Part shown: positions 12,202 to 26,300 of the stretch, piece by piece
How the letters are laid out: each line of letters starts with the position of its first letter
Numbering within the stretch: position 1 is the stretch's first letter
Assembly (NCBI RefSeq): GCF_031877795.1
Contig: NC_133934.1
Coordinates: forward strand, 103,356,610-103,420,609
From: Strix aluco
Lineage: Eukaryota; Chordata; Aves; Strigiformes; Strigidae
Reading direction: 5' to 3'
Length of the DNA: 64,000 bases
Translations under genes and position numbers: made by a program
Notes under the pieces: model-generated
Databases searched by the model: none
The model's input: the letters and a program-made list of their open reading frames with translations, nothing else
What the model was told of the DNA's origin: nothing

Positions 12202-12732
12202 CTTATTCTTCATCTTTGGAGATAGGGTAGAATCAGCATTGAGAAAATATTATTTTTTAATGTCAACTGATATGGTTTGGGCATGTTTGCTTTTCCTTGA
12301 TCTCTAGTGAATCATCCAAAGTATCATTTTAGAGTTCCTGTTGCCTGTTTTATACAAATGTGCTCTCAAGCTTCTGTCTGGTGAGGAAGTAGTGAGAATT
12401 TGTGGAGTAATAAAAAAGAGTCAACATTTTACAATGTTGAAAACTGTTAATAATCAACATCAAAAGGCTTTAATCTGCTGACAGTCATATACTTGATTTA
12501 TACAGCTGACTGCCCTACTGGCTCTTCTTTCAGGCTAACTGGAGGGCGCTCTGAGAGATGTGTCTTTGTACAGCGATAACTCTGGAAACATTGAGGTAGC
12601 AGCTACCCAAAGCAATGGGTTGAATCCGAAGGCCCGAGCAAGAAGTAGTCCAGGCAGTATGTTTGATTTCCCCAGGTTGATGTGAATGAATTAAGAGCAC
12701 AGGCACTGCCTCCAGGAGCAAAAAAATCCCAA

Positions 12733-12759
12733 AACAGAACAGAACAGAACAGAACAGAA
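12733..12759 (+). repeat. ACAGA pentanucleotide microsatellite
   Basis: About five tandem copies of ACAGA/AGAAC type units. No gene context. Confidence 0.8.
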
Positions 12760-15700
12760 AACCAACCCTCTGTCTAGCAGTTGCCTAGAGCAAGGGGACG
12801 GAAATTCTGTTTTTGTGTTCCTGTTGCCTAGAGTCATGTAAAACCTTTGCCCTTTTACAACTAGCTACAAATCCTGGGGCTGACTGGGTATTACACTGTG
12901 TGAGAAGGAAGAAGAAAGGAGAGAGAAAGAGCCCTTTAGGGCATTGAATGGGCCTGAGGGCCAAGCACAGGATTTGGGAACAAGAAATTGCTTACTGTCT
13001 GTTTATTTACAAAGACTTTAGAGGAAGGGCTAAAGCTGGTACTACCCCTTTGTCCTCCTGATAAATGCACTAATTCAAAGATTCCAATAATAACTTCTAA
13101 AGCCAGGAAGAAAATGTTATTTTCCCCTTTTATGACAATTAGATGTTTAGTGGGAGGAACACTCAATGTGCATCCAAGAGATAGGTGATGCCAGTTATGA
13201 GGAAAAGAGGACTTCACACCCTCAAACTAAACTAGTTTGGTTGCCAGTACGGTAAGCAGCCTAAGCAGCACAGAGATAGGTTCATACTCATTTAAAGTGT
13301 AGTAGGTAACACATAAAACCCCTTATCTAGAGACACCATAAACCTACAGGGCTTGCTTAGCAAAACGAAATGACAGCAAAGTTTCTCCAGACGTGGGCTA
13401 GTCTCTTTCCAGGTTTGACTGAGAAGGGAACAGAACAAGGACACCTGAGAAAGATGCTGATTTCAGCCCATTTAAAGCTGCTTCACTGGCATAAATGATT
13501 ATCATGTTCTGTCCTGTTTCTGCAGGTGCATGAAACCCTGTTTCAGAGAAGGATTTTCGTAAGTACCATATTTTGGAAGGTCAGGCAGTGACAGTGATGA
13601 ACACATGACAGCAAAAAATTAAAAGGTAACACGGGTACCTGTTTGAAAACTCTTTTGATCATTTCAGCACTCACCTTCTCCTAATTAGTTCCATCTCCTT
13701 ATCACTTCATGTGAACTTTGTCTTATGAAAAGATAAAAAAAAGATTATGCACCAAATGATTCAGCTGACTGCCTATTCTGACATTCTGCAAGGAAAGTGT
13801 TATATAAATATTACCTGTGTAAGGTGAATTTCACCTCGCTTTTTACTGCCTGATTTAAAAAATAGTAGATTTATAACATTTCTGTTAATGTTGCCCTTTT
13901 CAGCTTGCTGGGTTTTTTTAATATCTTTGAGCATGTTACAGTTTCCTAGAATTTCTAGTTCCAGAATAATTTAGATCATTAGGAACAATAAATTGCTAGT
14001 GTTACTTTAAGTGCATCCTTATCAATCAGAAACACAGCTCAGTGTCGGTAGTGTACTTCAAAAGTTAGCTTGCTCTGATATTATAAAAAGTTTTCAGGGG
14101 AGAAAGAAGTCACAGTTTCTTGGGATATTTATAGTATTTAAGAACGCTTTTAAGTAACTTGTAATGGCAGATGCCATTGGATACTCTTTCATAAGTGGTT
14201 TTCTTGATCATAACAGGTAATGTGTATTATGGTATGTTCCAAGCTAGGCCCACGTTAAACTTTGTAGAAAAAATGAAGACCATGTCTGTATTACTGTATG
14301 AATTCCACTTGGATTTTGTTAATGCCACATTGTGTTTTTATTTTTGTTTTGAATATAGCTCTTATGTGGGATTTTTAGCCATCAGTTTGGTAGTATAACA
14401 CATGATGGACTTCAGTGTATTATGTTTAAAGTGCTAACACAGGTATCAATGGCACACGCTGAATGCTGTTACCACGGGGTAGAAAATAGACTTGTTACAA
14501 CAGGACTAAACTTTGAATGGCTTGGGCAAGAGGCCCTCAGAGTGATATTCCTGCTCTTCTGAGTGCTGGTCCCTTTCTCCCTTTTACAGGAGGCTACCTC
14601 CTTCTACCTCTACTACACAGCCTCTCCCCAGGAGTGCATTCTCTTCCCCCAGGGTATGTGGTTGTGGATTGCTGCCCCAGCAAACAGGGAGATGGCTACA
14701 GCACATCCTGTCTTGGGTTGGAGGAGCAAGAGGGCCGTGGAAGACCACTGGGAACTCAGAAGGGCTGGGATACCAATTCTGGGATCTGAACAAGCTACTA
14801 CTGCTCTAGAAGGATCCCAGATGTGGAGCTAATAGTTGGCAATGCACTGGAAAGACAGAGTTTGAAATTGTTGACCTGTAAGTGATAGGATCAATTCACA
14901 ACACCATAAGTCTTCCTAGAACAGGACCAGGCCACATTCTAATAAAAAATGCCTCATTTGACCAGATTTAATGTTTCATTCAGGCTTCTCCAGGCTAGAA
15001 AGCCCCACTCCCTTGGAAATGATGGTGGCCTTTCACAATTTGTGTGTGAGGCTCCTAGCACTACTACAAGAGCTTTTACCTTCTTTCAAACGACACATTT
15101 CTGTCCTGTGTGACCCAGTCCCACTTACCATCTCTGGCCTTACCTTTGCTTCCAGACCTGTTCCCTTCCAACTGCTGCTCTTAATCATCCAGTCATAAAC
15201 ATCCCTTTATAATGTGTATGCTCAGCTGCCAGCTTGCTTTTCTTCTAGAATGGCTGTGGTTATTGATTACTCAAAGTTAGACTGTAATTGGCAAGTAACA
15301 AGTGATTTCACAGCTGTTTAAAAACTTCCAAGAACATAAAGTTGGAAGTTCAGGGGTATGTGGATAAAAATATTTACGGTCGTTGTTAAATAGGTTGAAA
15401 AGTAGGTCATTCTTTTATTTCTTCTCTTTCCTCTGCCATTGAACGTCATGTGTGAGGATTTTCCTTTTGTAAGCTACATAGCTGCCTTAATCAGCACTTC
15501 TTCCCCATCTCGTAAAAAAACAAAGTGAACTGGGAGCTTCTCACATGTTCTCAGTTGAGGCCTCTAGTCCAAACACCATCTTAAGCACTGTTAGTATGAT
15601 CCTCACTGGGAAGATGTAGTTCTGCTGATTTCTGAGTGGTTTTTTTCCTTGGTTTTTTTTTCTGTTTTAGTGCTCTTACATAGAACTAAGCAGATAAGTC

Positions 15701-18700
15701 TCTGCATGGTGTGTCTCAACATGCTACTTGAGTCACTCTGGCTTTGTTGAAGGACTGAACTGACACCTGTCCTGGTTTACAGCTCTATTCATAGCTGCCG
15801 AGTCTTGCTTACCACAATCATTCCACAGCCTCATAACTCAACAACCTGTCCCTTTTCCTGTTAACACAGCATTTCTCTAAACAATACTGTTGACCAAACA
15901 AATACTTGCAGAGAGGATGAGACTGCTATTGCATGTGTAACTTTTTTAAAAAGTCAGTCGTCTGCTGAGGTGATGAGAATTTGTGGAATTCTGTGCTATC
16001 AATACACAGACGTTTAGGGTACATACATGGCTTGCTTATAGACAAAGCCAGCACTCAGGAGACTTCAGCATATAGACAGAAATATAAACAGGAGATATTT
16101 AGTTCTGTCCTAGTGAATTATGTACCAGACACAGAGCCTGGGGATTCTGAGGATTCATTTTGAAAAGTTGAGTGTCTGAGTCCTACACCATTCCTAAATG
16201 CTCTAAGTGAAGCAGGAACTGAAAGAAGAAACGTCAGATTCTGGTAGCAAATGAAATCTTTATATTGCTGCTAGCCTACAGCTTTCAGTTACTGCCTTTA
16301 ATTATTCTTGAATTGTATCATATTAGGCATGGCTTATTCAGGTGTTTCTCAAGGGCAACGCATGTTTTGTTTCAGCAAAGCGTAAGGGTTACTGAAAGAG
16401 TGACTCCCAGCAAGTAATAATTCAGTTCAGAAATGTAGATTTCATTCAGAGGAAACTATTTTTAAGATGTGTCATCACCGACAGAACAGACTTCGGTTGG
16501 TATAAGCTAGTTATTAATGGCTTTCTGATGTTAGGCACGGTATAGGTCTGAATGTGATTAAGTTAGCAGGAATTCTGCCACTCTTTGGTGACAATGACGT
16601 TGAGTCCTGAACTAAAAAACAGGAACAACATATCAAGAGAGTAGCGATTCTGAATAATTCAACTATAATATTACAAAATTTCAGGGTAAATGGAAAGAGC
16701 AGACCTCAGCATGAGTGATTAAAAAGAACTACCGTTGTTAAGATCTAATTCCTATGCAAAGACTGAGAACCTTTAAAAATCCCTAATCTTGCAGTTTACC
16801 ATTATCAGCCTTTTGAGTACCTTATTTCTAGGTGATGGCATGATTAACATCTAACTATGAAGGCAGCTCAAATTCCTTATAATACTGCTTTAGCTGTTAG
16901 TAATACTACCAGCCCTACCAGAATCCCTAAACCTAGTTTTCAGTGTATTAGTACAGGAATAATTTGTTTCTCAACTGTTACTTTGAAACATATTGATTTT
17001 TCAGCCTGCACATGTTTTTACTTGTTTGTGATCTTATCTTATTCAAATTTCAGAACCACACAATTCACTGCTGAGATAAAGAATGCAAAATTATCCACCC
17101 AGTTTGGCTTCAGACAAACAAATGCAACTCGACACAAACAGAGTGAATTGTATCCAAGCGTTATTTGCTTGTGTTCTTAATATTTCAATACTTTGTGGAA
17201 GAAAGCATGTTGGGTAACAAGCTGTTTTGACTTCATATCCAGTACACTTTCAGGTTTCTCTAGTCTCCAAAGCCAAGAATCCAGTCTAAAGATGCCACAA
17301 AACTTCAGCATGCTTAAGGCAAGGCAATACCATGGGTTTTTTCGATCTTTGTTGCCATGCTTTGGAATAAAATAAAAGTTTTGCTGTAGATAAAAAGAAA
17401 AGCATGTCTGAGACGTTACCTAAATCTTCTCCACCTATTCCACATATGTTTTATGCTCAGAGGACAGAACCCTGGGTTGGAGCTTGTTAGATTTGCTTTT
17501 TCTGCTGAAACAAGCTGAAGCGTTTCATTGGAAACAATCTGCTTTGATAAACTTTCAGCAATCAGAGCTGAAGCCAAGTTCCCAAAAGCGGGGTACCGCT
17601 TCAGCTGGGTCTCTGGTCTGTGACCCACTGGCAAATGGACTGTGGATACAGCATCCAAATCATCCATCTCAGTACCTACTGACACAACTTCCTCAAAGAG
17701 CAATTTGTGACTTTTCCAGGAAAAGCTCAAGCCTCACAAATGTGGATGTTGGCATGCGACTGTTGCTCTTGCCATCACATAGGAAACGGGGTCAGCTTTG
17801 TAGAGAGCAGCCTCTTGACTGCTCTGGGTTACTAAACTGGCAACTTGGAAGCCAGCCTCCTGCAGCCCCAGAAATCTCCTCACGAGCCTGAGCTGCAGCC
17901 CTGTGAAGGACTGTACTTTCTAGCTAAGTAAACCCCTTTTTGATTCCTTGTCTTTTAGCGCAGTTTCATTTTGGAGCAACTTGTTTGTCCCCATCAGTAC
18001 CAGGGAAGACAGGACCTGACTTTTCAAGTAACTTTTGTTTGTCCCCAGCAGGACTTGACACTTCTTGCCCATGTTATGCAAGGCTGTCCTACCGTATGTG
18101 TGACAGAACTGTTTGGCAAGATCTACCACCACCTTTCCTTACAGACAGGGCCGCTCTTTCAATCCTGACTGAATGGAAAGTGTTTGTCAATTTGTGTGTG
18201 TTTTATTTTAATTTCCTCTGCCCAGATCTGGAGAGTGCCTGCCTATAAATACCTGCTTTGAGGGTGCTTGGAGAACCACTGTTTTCTCCAGGGACTAGAT
18301 TGTGTTTTCAAGTCATGTCTTGCCATGGAAACAGACAGGTAATGAAGAATCTGAATTGGATTTCTCTGCATCAACATCTCAGTCATTCATTCAACCAGGT
18401 GGCAAACCCTCATTACAAAATAAAAGCTGCAATCCAAAATGATGGTCACAGTAAAAGCAGGATCCAAAGTCCAAAGGGTTCACAGTTTAATACAGATAAG
18501 TGGCCTTTTCCAAATCAAAATAAGTAGTGCAGTGGTACCTACAAAATATGATAAGGAAATTTTCAGGTCTTACTACAAAAGCTTTCCAGTCAATTCTGAA
18601 TGCATTTCAGACTGGCCTATGAATTAAAAAATGTATAGTAAAACAGAGACCAGAATGTGTGACTGAATTCTGATTCAGTCTTTGCAACTGAATTCCAGAC

Positions 18701-19884
18701 ATCATAGAATGATTTTCAAGATGTTATTCAAAGCAATGGAATATGTACTTTAAAGTGAGCTTAATCTTGCCCAGATTTTGCACAAAATCATTTGGAAATG
18801 CATGCTATTGCAAGTTTTTATTACACCTTAATCTGTTACAGTATTCGAAAAAGCTATTGGAAATTACAGGCTATGATCCTGCAAATATCACCATTAACCA
18901 ATAAAACTGCCAGCATGCTATTAGGGGCTGCTAAACACCAAGAATTAATAAAGAAAAGTTTTCTTAAAAGTCTTTGCTGAACCAATACAAAACTATGTCA
19001 GCATTAACAATTAAATTGTTCAGATTTTTCAGTAAGTTATTGAAATTATCATGAATTTCTGAATATGCAAATCTATCAAAACAACCATTCAAAAAAATGA
19101 GGGTTTTGGGAAAGACCAGACCTTTCTTTGACAATGTACCACACTGAAATGCATGGAACCCCTGTGATGGATGTAAAAGATTTGCCATGGAACATCTCTT
19201 TGTGCTTTTGATCAGAACAAGAGACAAAGAGTATTCCCAAAAAATTCACCATGTGTTTGACAGCCCTTAGCGAAGACTGAAGAAAGCCTTTAGAAATCTG
19301 AGTTTGTCCAGGCAGAGCACACACTTTCTATCAGCTTTAGTAAACCTTGTAATAATAAGTCTCATAGTATTATTTTAAAGATTATTCAAGAAACTTAATC
19401 TATAATAGTAGTTTATCATACTGTCATTCCTGGGTACAAATTACTAATTGTTCAGTACTGTTAATACATGTTAGCTGACTGGAAAGTGTTGTGGAGATCA
19501 GAGAGAATGTCGGTAGAGAAATAATTTTCTTATCTTTTGCGTTGCTTAGCCCTTTTCCCTCTTCTGTGTGAAAGATTAGTGGTAGCATTTCACTTTTTAT
19601 CCTCATTACTCCATGAAATTACTACTTTGTGTCTGATCATTATTCAGCCCAGTTTGTACCTCACCGGCCCAGTAAAAATAGTGGTAGGAGCATTCTGCCA
19701 GAAGGTGAGGAAAAAAAAGCCGTAGAAAAACTATCTAAGTGAAAATGTTTGAAAGTCAAAGGAAGGGCACATGTTTGACTTCACAAAAGAAAATGCTGGT
19801 TTCTGTTGCAATGTTGGTTACACAATCACATAAGGTTTTATTTTTAAAAGCAAGTAAAAAAATTATAGTGCATCAACTCCTCGA

Positions 19885-19942
19885 CTGGTGTAAATCAACA
19901 TAGTTTTATTGACTTTGATGGAGCTATGTCGATTTATACCAG
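19885..19942. repeat. Palindromic interspersed element, copy 1
   Basis: The left arm 19885-19903 (CTGGTGTAAATCAACATAG) and right arm 19924-19942 are inverted repeats matching at 17 of 19 positions around a 20-base centre. The text resembles the GTGTAAATC...GATTTACAC palindromes scattered through bird, turtle and crocodilian genomes, thought to derive from old non-autonomous DNA transposons. The related flank continues to about 19960. I do not assign a family name. Confidence 0.7.
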
Positions 19943-20281
19943 ATGAGGATTTGGCCCACTGTATGGAGATATTTTTATTTCTCTTCTCACTCTATCAGTT
20001 AAGGAAAGGGTAATAATCAGCAAGCTGGAAGCAATTATGTGTGTGTGAGGAGGGGGTAGTTTCATAATGGCTAACTTGATATTATTTCCTGTAAAATGCA
20101 TCAGGAGAATAGAGCCTGGAGCCTGCTGACCAGTTTGTTTTGTAAAGAAATATTTGTGCAAATCTGTTTATAATAATTTGTCGAACGATGGGCAGACTCG
20201 GCTCAAGCACTTGCCTTCCACTGACACCAGAGGCGGCAGTTCTGGTGCTGACCAGTGCACCAAGTGGCAGCTGACGAGGAA

Positions 20282-20402
20282 AGACCCAGGCAAAATTTGG
20301 CTTTCAGTTGCATCTGTGTAAACCTGGAGTAATTCTACCAAAATCAGTAGAAATATTCTCTATTTACAACAATGTGCCTAAAAGCAAAATTTGGCAGCAT
20401 TT
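20282..20402. repeat. Palindromic interspersed element, copy 2
   Basis: A left arm of about 48 bases (20291-20338) and a right arm (20346-20393) form a long imperfect palindrome. The ends read CAAAATTTGGC on the left and GCAAAATTTGG on the right, with GTGTAAAC and GTAATTCTAC facing TAGAAATATTC and ATTTACAAC. It belongs to the same general class as the copy 350 bases to the left, with different arm sequence. Confidence 0.65.
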
Positions 20403-21380
20403 TCAACAGAGCATTTATAAGCTGTTTCTGGCAGCAAATAAGAACGGGGGAGGGGAAGATTATTCATTGCAGATGCTTTGTAAGATTAACAGAGGCTTTC
20501 TGGTGACAATAAAGTCTATGAACATAGTCACTTTTGCAAAAAGCTTTTTAAAATGTGATTTGAGGGGGTTTTCTGTCATCCTTTAATTCTTAGAGCATTT
20601 CATGTGCTAACTGAGACCTCAAGTGAAATAATCTAAATTGTGCTCTTTACCCTGGCAAGGCAGATGAGTCCTGATCCTGTGATACCAAGTGGGGTAAAGC
20701 AACTGATGGGAAGCTAAGATTTCTAAGAAATCATTTTGGATAAATGTGTTTCATAAGGTTCAGCTTTAATTATTGTTAAGCAGCCACACATTGAGAAGGG
20801 AGCTGAAGACAAACTAGTTCACGACTAAAATAAAATGAAAGATTTATCAAATTATTTTTACATTGTAATGCAGATTATTCTAGAGTACCAACACTAGCAC
20901 TATTAACACTAAAGTATTCCAAACAGATCTTGCAATATAGCTCACTCATCTACTATCTTTGCTCTCAGGGATGATTTAAACATATTTTTGTAATGTTTTT
21001 AACTTACAAATATCATTAAAATGACTTCACGCCCTGTTAGAGTGGATGCAGTTATACTAGGCTAACGGTCCCTCTATCACTGTAGCTTTTGCCCATATGG
21101 CTACCTCCTTCTGAACTGATCTACAGTTAAATTAATCCCAAAAATGGCATGTAGATGAACCCGTAAGCATTAGCAGACAACTCATAAAAGACTGGAGAAT
21201 ATACTGTTCAGAAATTATTCTGGAAAGATGCATAAGTGCAGTTCCTGCCCTGACTTTGGAGAGCCCCATGGAGCTGCACAGCCCTTCTTCCCTGCACCAG
21301 CCCTCTCCAGCCCTCCCTGCTGTCTTTGCCTGAGAAAGGTCAGGTAGCCTATTAATCATGCTCTTGTCTTTGATTTGCAG

Positions 21381-21399
21381 TATATATATATATGTGTGT
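21381..21399 (+). repeat. TA/TG dinucleotide microsatellite
   Basis: Alternating TATATATA followed by TGTGTG over about 19 bases. Confidence 0.7.
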
Positions 21400-23214
21400 C
21401 CACCACTTCCTGGATCCTTTTGAGGCAAGGAACAATGAGCAATTTTCCAAGGAAAGAGTGGGTTTGCTTATTTTGGGATTCATTTTTTCATAGTTCAAAT
21501 ACAACCTCCTTAAAACCAACATAAGCTAAGGCACAGTTTCAACTAGGGCAGGTGACAGCATTCTAACATTGAATTTAAATCCACTTTCCCATAGTCAATA
21601 TGTAACTTAAGATACAAGCTTCTAGGTTTTTTTATTCTGTATCTTCTTACAATGCATCTTTTCACCAGTTTTGTTACTCAGCTTTTCAACTACTCATGGA
21701 AATTCACAGTTTTCCCAGTGAGTTTCAAATGTATATGCTGTTCTGCACTGGAAAAGACAACTGTAGGGTCATTATCACCTTTTCAAGTGAGAACATAGAA
21801 TTGAAAAACAAGTCCAGTATTGTAACCAGCATTACTTCTTGATTGATTGAATTTCTATGGTTATGTGGATTGTATAAAAGAATTATTCTATTTTTTTATA
21901 AATACATGCACCCAGATCCTTTTTATTATTTAATATATTGCACAAAACACAACTGCTTACAGACAGTATTTCTAGAATCAATACTGCAAAATCAATTCAC
22001 ACTAAGAATAATTTTAAAAGGATGAGAAAACTTTGAGCATGACACATCAGTGAAAGGAAGGTAGGCTCTTTTCATTATTTTTCTGCTTAGGTTTTAGATC
22101 TTCACAGAAAAAAAAAAATGATGAAAAGATTGTTTTCAAATCTGGTGTGTGCTGTGAAGGTGATGCCCCAGCTAATTTTGATGTGGACAGAGATTATGAC
22201 TGAAGTCAGGAATACACAGAAGATTAAATCCTAAACCATAACCCTGTTTTCATAGAAACGTATTGAGGAAACAAAATAGAATGACATACCTAAACCAAAG
22301 CATTTCCAAGTAAGGCATCTGTCAGATTTTTCCATGAGGTGTAGGCAGTTTAAGATGTGCTGTGACAGTATTTGAGATCATTGTGTTTAATATTGCTCAG
22401 CTTTCAGGTTAAGGGTGGTCCAAAGCCTCAAGATGAATTTCAGGGACAAACTGAACAGTAGTCAGGAAGAAGGTTAATATTACAGTAACTACCAGTTCAT
22501 ATGTGTCAACTAATCTTGAGAAAACACCAGATGAGGTCATCATTAAACCAAGTGAAGCTTGAATGTATGAATAAATTTGAGTTTGGTGTCAAACTACATA
22601 CAGAATCAGCTACTACACCAATATCTGATCCTGCACATACTACTGGAGTTAGTGCTTAGCCCAGCAGAACTTCAGGCTGTAAGCACAAGTTCTCATAGGC
22701 AATACCTGTGGGATGTGGTGCATCCCTCCTTGGAGTTGATCTGTCACCAGACAGAACTGAAGTCTGTTGAGAGATCTCTGAAAGACACCTCTCAGGGTCA
22801 TGCAGCAACTGGCGCTAATCACCAGCTGCTTTATTCACTCGTTGTTACCCAGGCACAGGAGGGAAGGGACCCGAGGACCAGCTGAAACCCCAGGCCAGGC
22901 AGGACTAGGGGAAAAACTGACAAACTACCACAAGTTCCCTTCCAAGTGCTCTAGCCTGATCTGAGAAGAAATATTAATCACAACTCTACTGTCTAAAATA
23001 GAGCTCAGCTATTCTGAGGTACATATTTAAGGTTCTGGAAGCCTCCTAAGGGTTTTTGTGGGCTGTTTTTGTTTTTTTGTTGGGAATTTTGGTTTGGTGT
23101 AGTTTGTTTACACATGTAGTTATTTGATTTATCGGTTGGAATTAAATCTTTGGAAGCAAGAGGCACACATCTCTTTTTGATCATCATGTTCCCATAGATA
23201 TTATGAAGACTGGA

Positions 23215-23310
23215 ATAAATAGGGCTGTAAGGGATCTCTGAAGGTCATCTAACCCATCCTCCATTCTAAGACAGGTTGAAACAGCAAAGATCAAATTGCT
23301 GGAATATCTT
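23215..23310 (-). mobile_element. CR1-like LINE 3' fragment, degenerate
   Basis: The plus strand reads GGGATCTCTGAAGGTCATCT then AACCCATCCTCC, the recognisable reverse complement of the CR1 3' end (an aggGACCTcaggaGGTCATCTAgtCCAACCC pattern). It is short and diverged and has no coding capacity. CR1 is the dominant LINE family of birds, crocodilians and turtles. Confidence 0.6.
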
Positions 23311-26300
23311 CACTCAGGATATCTGTTTGTGTGTGCAACCTGTGTCTGACTTCGCTACAAGGTTTCACAAAAAGAATTGGTGTGGGACTTACAGTTCTCC
23401 AGGGGAAAAACGAAAACAGGAGTGGAAGTAACAGAATGACTTCTAAAATGCTGTTGCTCAGCTTGGCCTCCAGTTGAGTATCATTTTAGTAGAACTGTTA
23501 ATTAAAAAAACTTAATTTGATTACTCCAGTTAGTCCTGAAATTTAAGAAGCTAGTGTCAAGGCCCACAGAGCCTGAGACCAGCTACAGTCTAATTACTAG
23601 GCTGGAATTTTTTAATTACTACAGATAAGAGTATTGGGGGAAAACTGTCATGATTCAGAATTCAGAAACCACATCCTCCCTATTTTCTAGCCATCCCACT
23701 CAGCCTCTGAGAGGGAGTGTTGAGAGTGTAGTAAGTGGAGGCAGATAACCACATCCCCAATCTGCTATCATCCTCAGACAGCAGAATTTCCGATGTGTCT
23801 TCTGCTTAACAAAGAGAAGTGATGAAAACAAAGAGGATGTAAGTAACCTCACTCGTTAACAGGTGCCTTCACAATAATTACTTGTAGATGGCCTTTTGCC
23901 TACAGGCAAAATTTCCATTGGCTTTTTAGCAAATTTCTGCCATGACTCTACTTCAAAAACTCAAGATGAATCAGCTAAAGGCATGAAAACATGAACAATT
24001 TAAGACATCTTAAACCCTATGTAGATGCTCTCCTTCAGGAGCAAAGGGTCTGCAGAGCTCTGATGAATCTCTCCTTCTGAATGTCACCTTTGTCGAATGA
24101 AGTTTAAGATACCATAGTCATGAAAAGTACTGTCTCTTTTGCAAGGTAGCAGAGCAGGATTCAGGCATTTGTGAGAGACATCTTCATTTGCAGCTTGATG
24201 TCTTAGCACAAGCCCATCCTTATTATTGGTTTTGGCCAAAACACTGCGCTGTGAATGGGAAGGGGTGAGGTGTGGTACCTGTCCTGTTCTGCTCTGGGGG
24301 GAAGAGTAGCAAGGTGTTAATGTATTAAACTGCCTAGCTAGATTTGGCAGAGGCTGCCTGTTCAAACTTTCGATTCATTATAAGCAGACCCTACTAAATA
24401 GCATCAAACTAAAGCCACTTGATTTGTAACGGAAACCTCCATCTTGGGACTGAATGCATTTTAAAAGCTCTGACAGATGGGCGCTGTTGGATTGAACAGA
24501 AGTAATCTTTAACGCTTTACCTCCCCCGTGTCTGCTGTAACCCTCTTCCAGTGCTGCCTGTCCCAGCAACAGGGAAACAAGAGCAGATGATGACGAGGTG
24601 AGTCTGGCCTGGGGACTGTGCGGGCCGAGGCCTGCAAGCCCCTGCTTTGGCCACCACTGGTGCAGAGGCAATGACCCTGGCAGCGACGTGGAGGAGATGG
24701 GAGGTAGCAACGTGTAGCCATCACTGGTAAACCTGACAGAGTCCAGCCATGATGTCTCACACTTGGCTGATTTGCCAAAACCTTCTGTAGCCACCTCATG
24801 CTGGCAACATCTTCACACGCATAATAATCTGACCACAGTGAAAGTTTTTGCTTAAAGCAAAGCATAAGAGAGTGCTGGTGCAGTGCTGGCAGAGAGCAGA
24901 ATGAATTTAAAAGCTCTTTCACAGCTTTGATCTGAAACTTTTTGGGTTCCAGTAAACCCCTTTTGCCGTGCCAACAGCAATCCCCACAGGAACATGAACA
25001 TGGGCCCTGTCTCCTCCCTCTTGCAACACCCACCCCCCCTTTCGTCTGGGCATACCTGCCAAGTTTTGTGCATCTCTGTGTCTGGCACCTATGCAAATTA
25101 AGAAATCTGTATCTAATTTATATGTGGTCATAAATATGGCTTCTGTAAAAACACTGGCTTTAGGGGTGGTTAAAAGTATTAGGCTGAGCCTCGACTTTGC
25201 AGGGAGAGCTCCTTCAAGTACCAGGGTCTGAGTGCAGGGGACATGGGAAGGATCGTTCTTGTTAGCCAGCCTGGAAAGAGCAAGATTTTGTGGAAAACAC
25301 AGGTAACAGGTGAAGAGCAATAAGCACAGCAGTGGAAGGACAGAACATGAAAGAGGGCTTTTCCCCATGGAAGGAGGAGTTCTAGCTGCTATCCCTAGGT
25401 CCACGTTAGGTGCTGCCAGTCCTCTGCTGGCAGAGCCCTCCCTGTCAACCAGCTCCCTGGCCTCTCTTCCCCCTAATCCACCTCTTCCCCTGTGTTGGAT
25501 GCCCAGTGCCTTAAAACTGCCCTGGGAACGGGAAGCACCCAGAGGAGGCAGGGAAGGCTGTCCGCCAGTTGTGCATCACCCCAGCTCCCTGGGACAGACA
25601 CAGAAACCACAGCCCACACCAGCCTCCCTGCCTGGAGCAGTTCTCCCTTATTCTTTCAGAACAAGTCCTGCTCCTCCCGATTTTTCTCCTGCTTTTCCTT
25701 CTCGACTTGCCCCTTTCCCACCTCACAGGGAGGCTGGCTGGGAAGCAGCATCCAGGTGAACCAGTTTGGGCAGAAAGCAATCCCAGTTTGTTGACCTCTG
25801 TACTCCCAACTCCCCTTACTGAAGTGCAGGGTAATGGGACAGCCTGTGTGCATTTCTGAAAACACTGTAGGAAGAGTAAAGGAGGGAATGTGATTGGGAG
25901 AGGAGGGACAGTTCTGCAAGGCAAGGGAGAGAAAACTGTCTGGGTAACGCAAGAAGCAAAGTAGGAAGCTATGGGGAGAAGTCCTGACTTAGCAAACCCA
26001 GCGGCTGCAGCACAGTTCAGGGCTGTGAGTGATGGAAAGGGCTCAGCTACAGCGCAGCTCTAAACAGGGCTCATCCCTAGGCTCAGATCATCACTGGGGT
26101 CGTAGGCCTTACCTCTTCTAGCTGGGGCACCAAGCAGTATATAGTTACTTTCCCCACCAGACAACCACTGGGCTGCTCTGGAGATGCTGAGAAGTTTGCA
26201 CCTTGTTTCTCCCATGCTGTGATCACAGCAGTGAGGTGAGCCCATTCCCATGGGCTGGAAACACTTGTGTTGGAGCCTAGAGAGCTCTGCCAGTTATCTA

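Larger units (their letters stand above)
10201..19860. other. Intergenic DNA, no gene recognised
   Basis: AT-rich sequence with scattered short open frames and small simple repeats (poly(T) at 12184-12201, ACAGA units at 12733-12759). No conserved coding exon, tRNA or rRNA was recognised. Confidence 0.55.

Noticed and set aside
24378-25096. Overlapping minus-strand frames of 138 and 195 codons
   Set aside because: They overlap in different frames, have no recognisable domain, and lack clear splice or promoter context.
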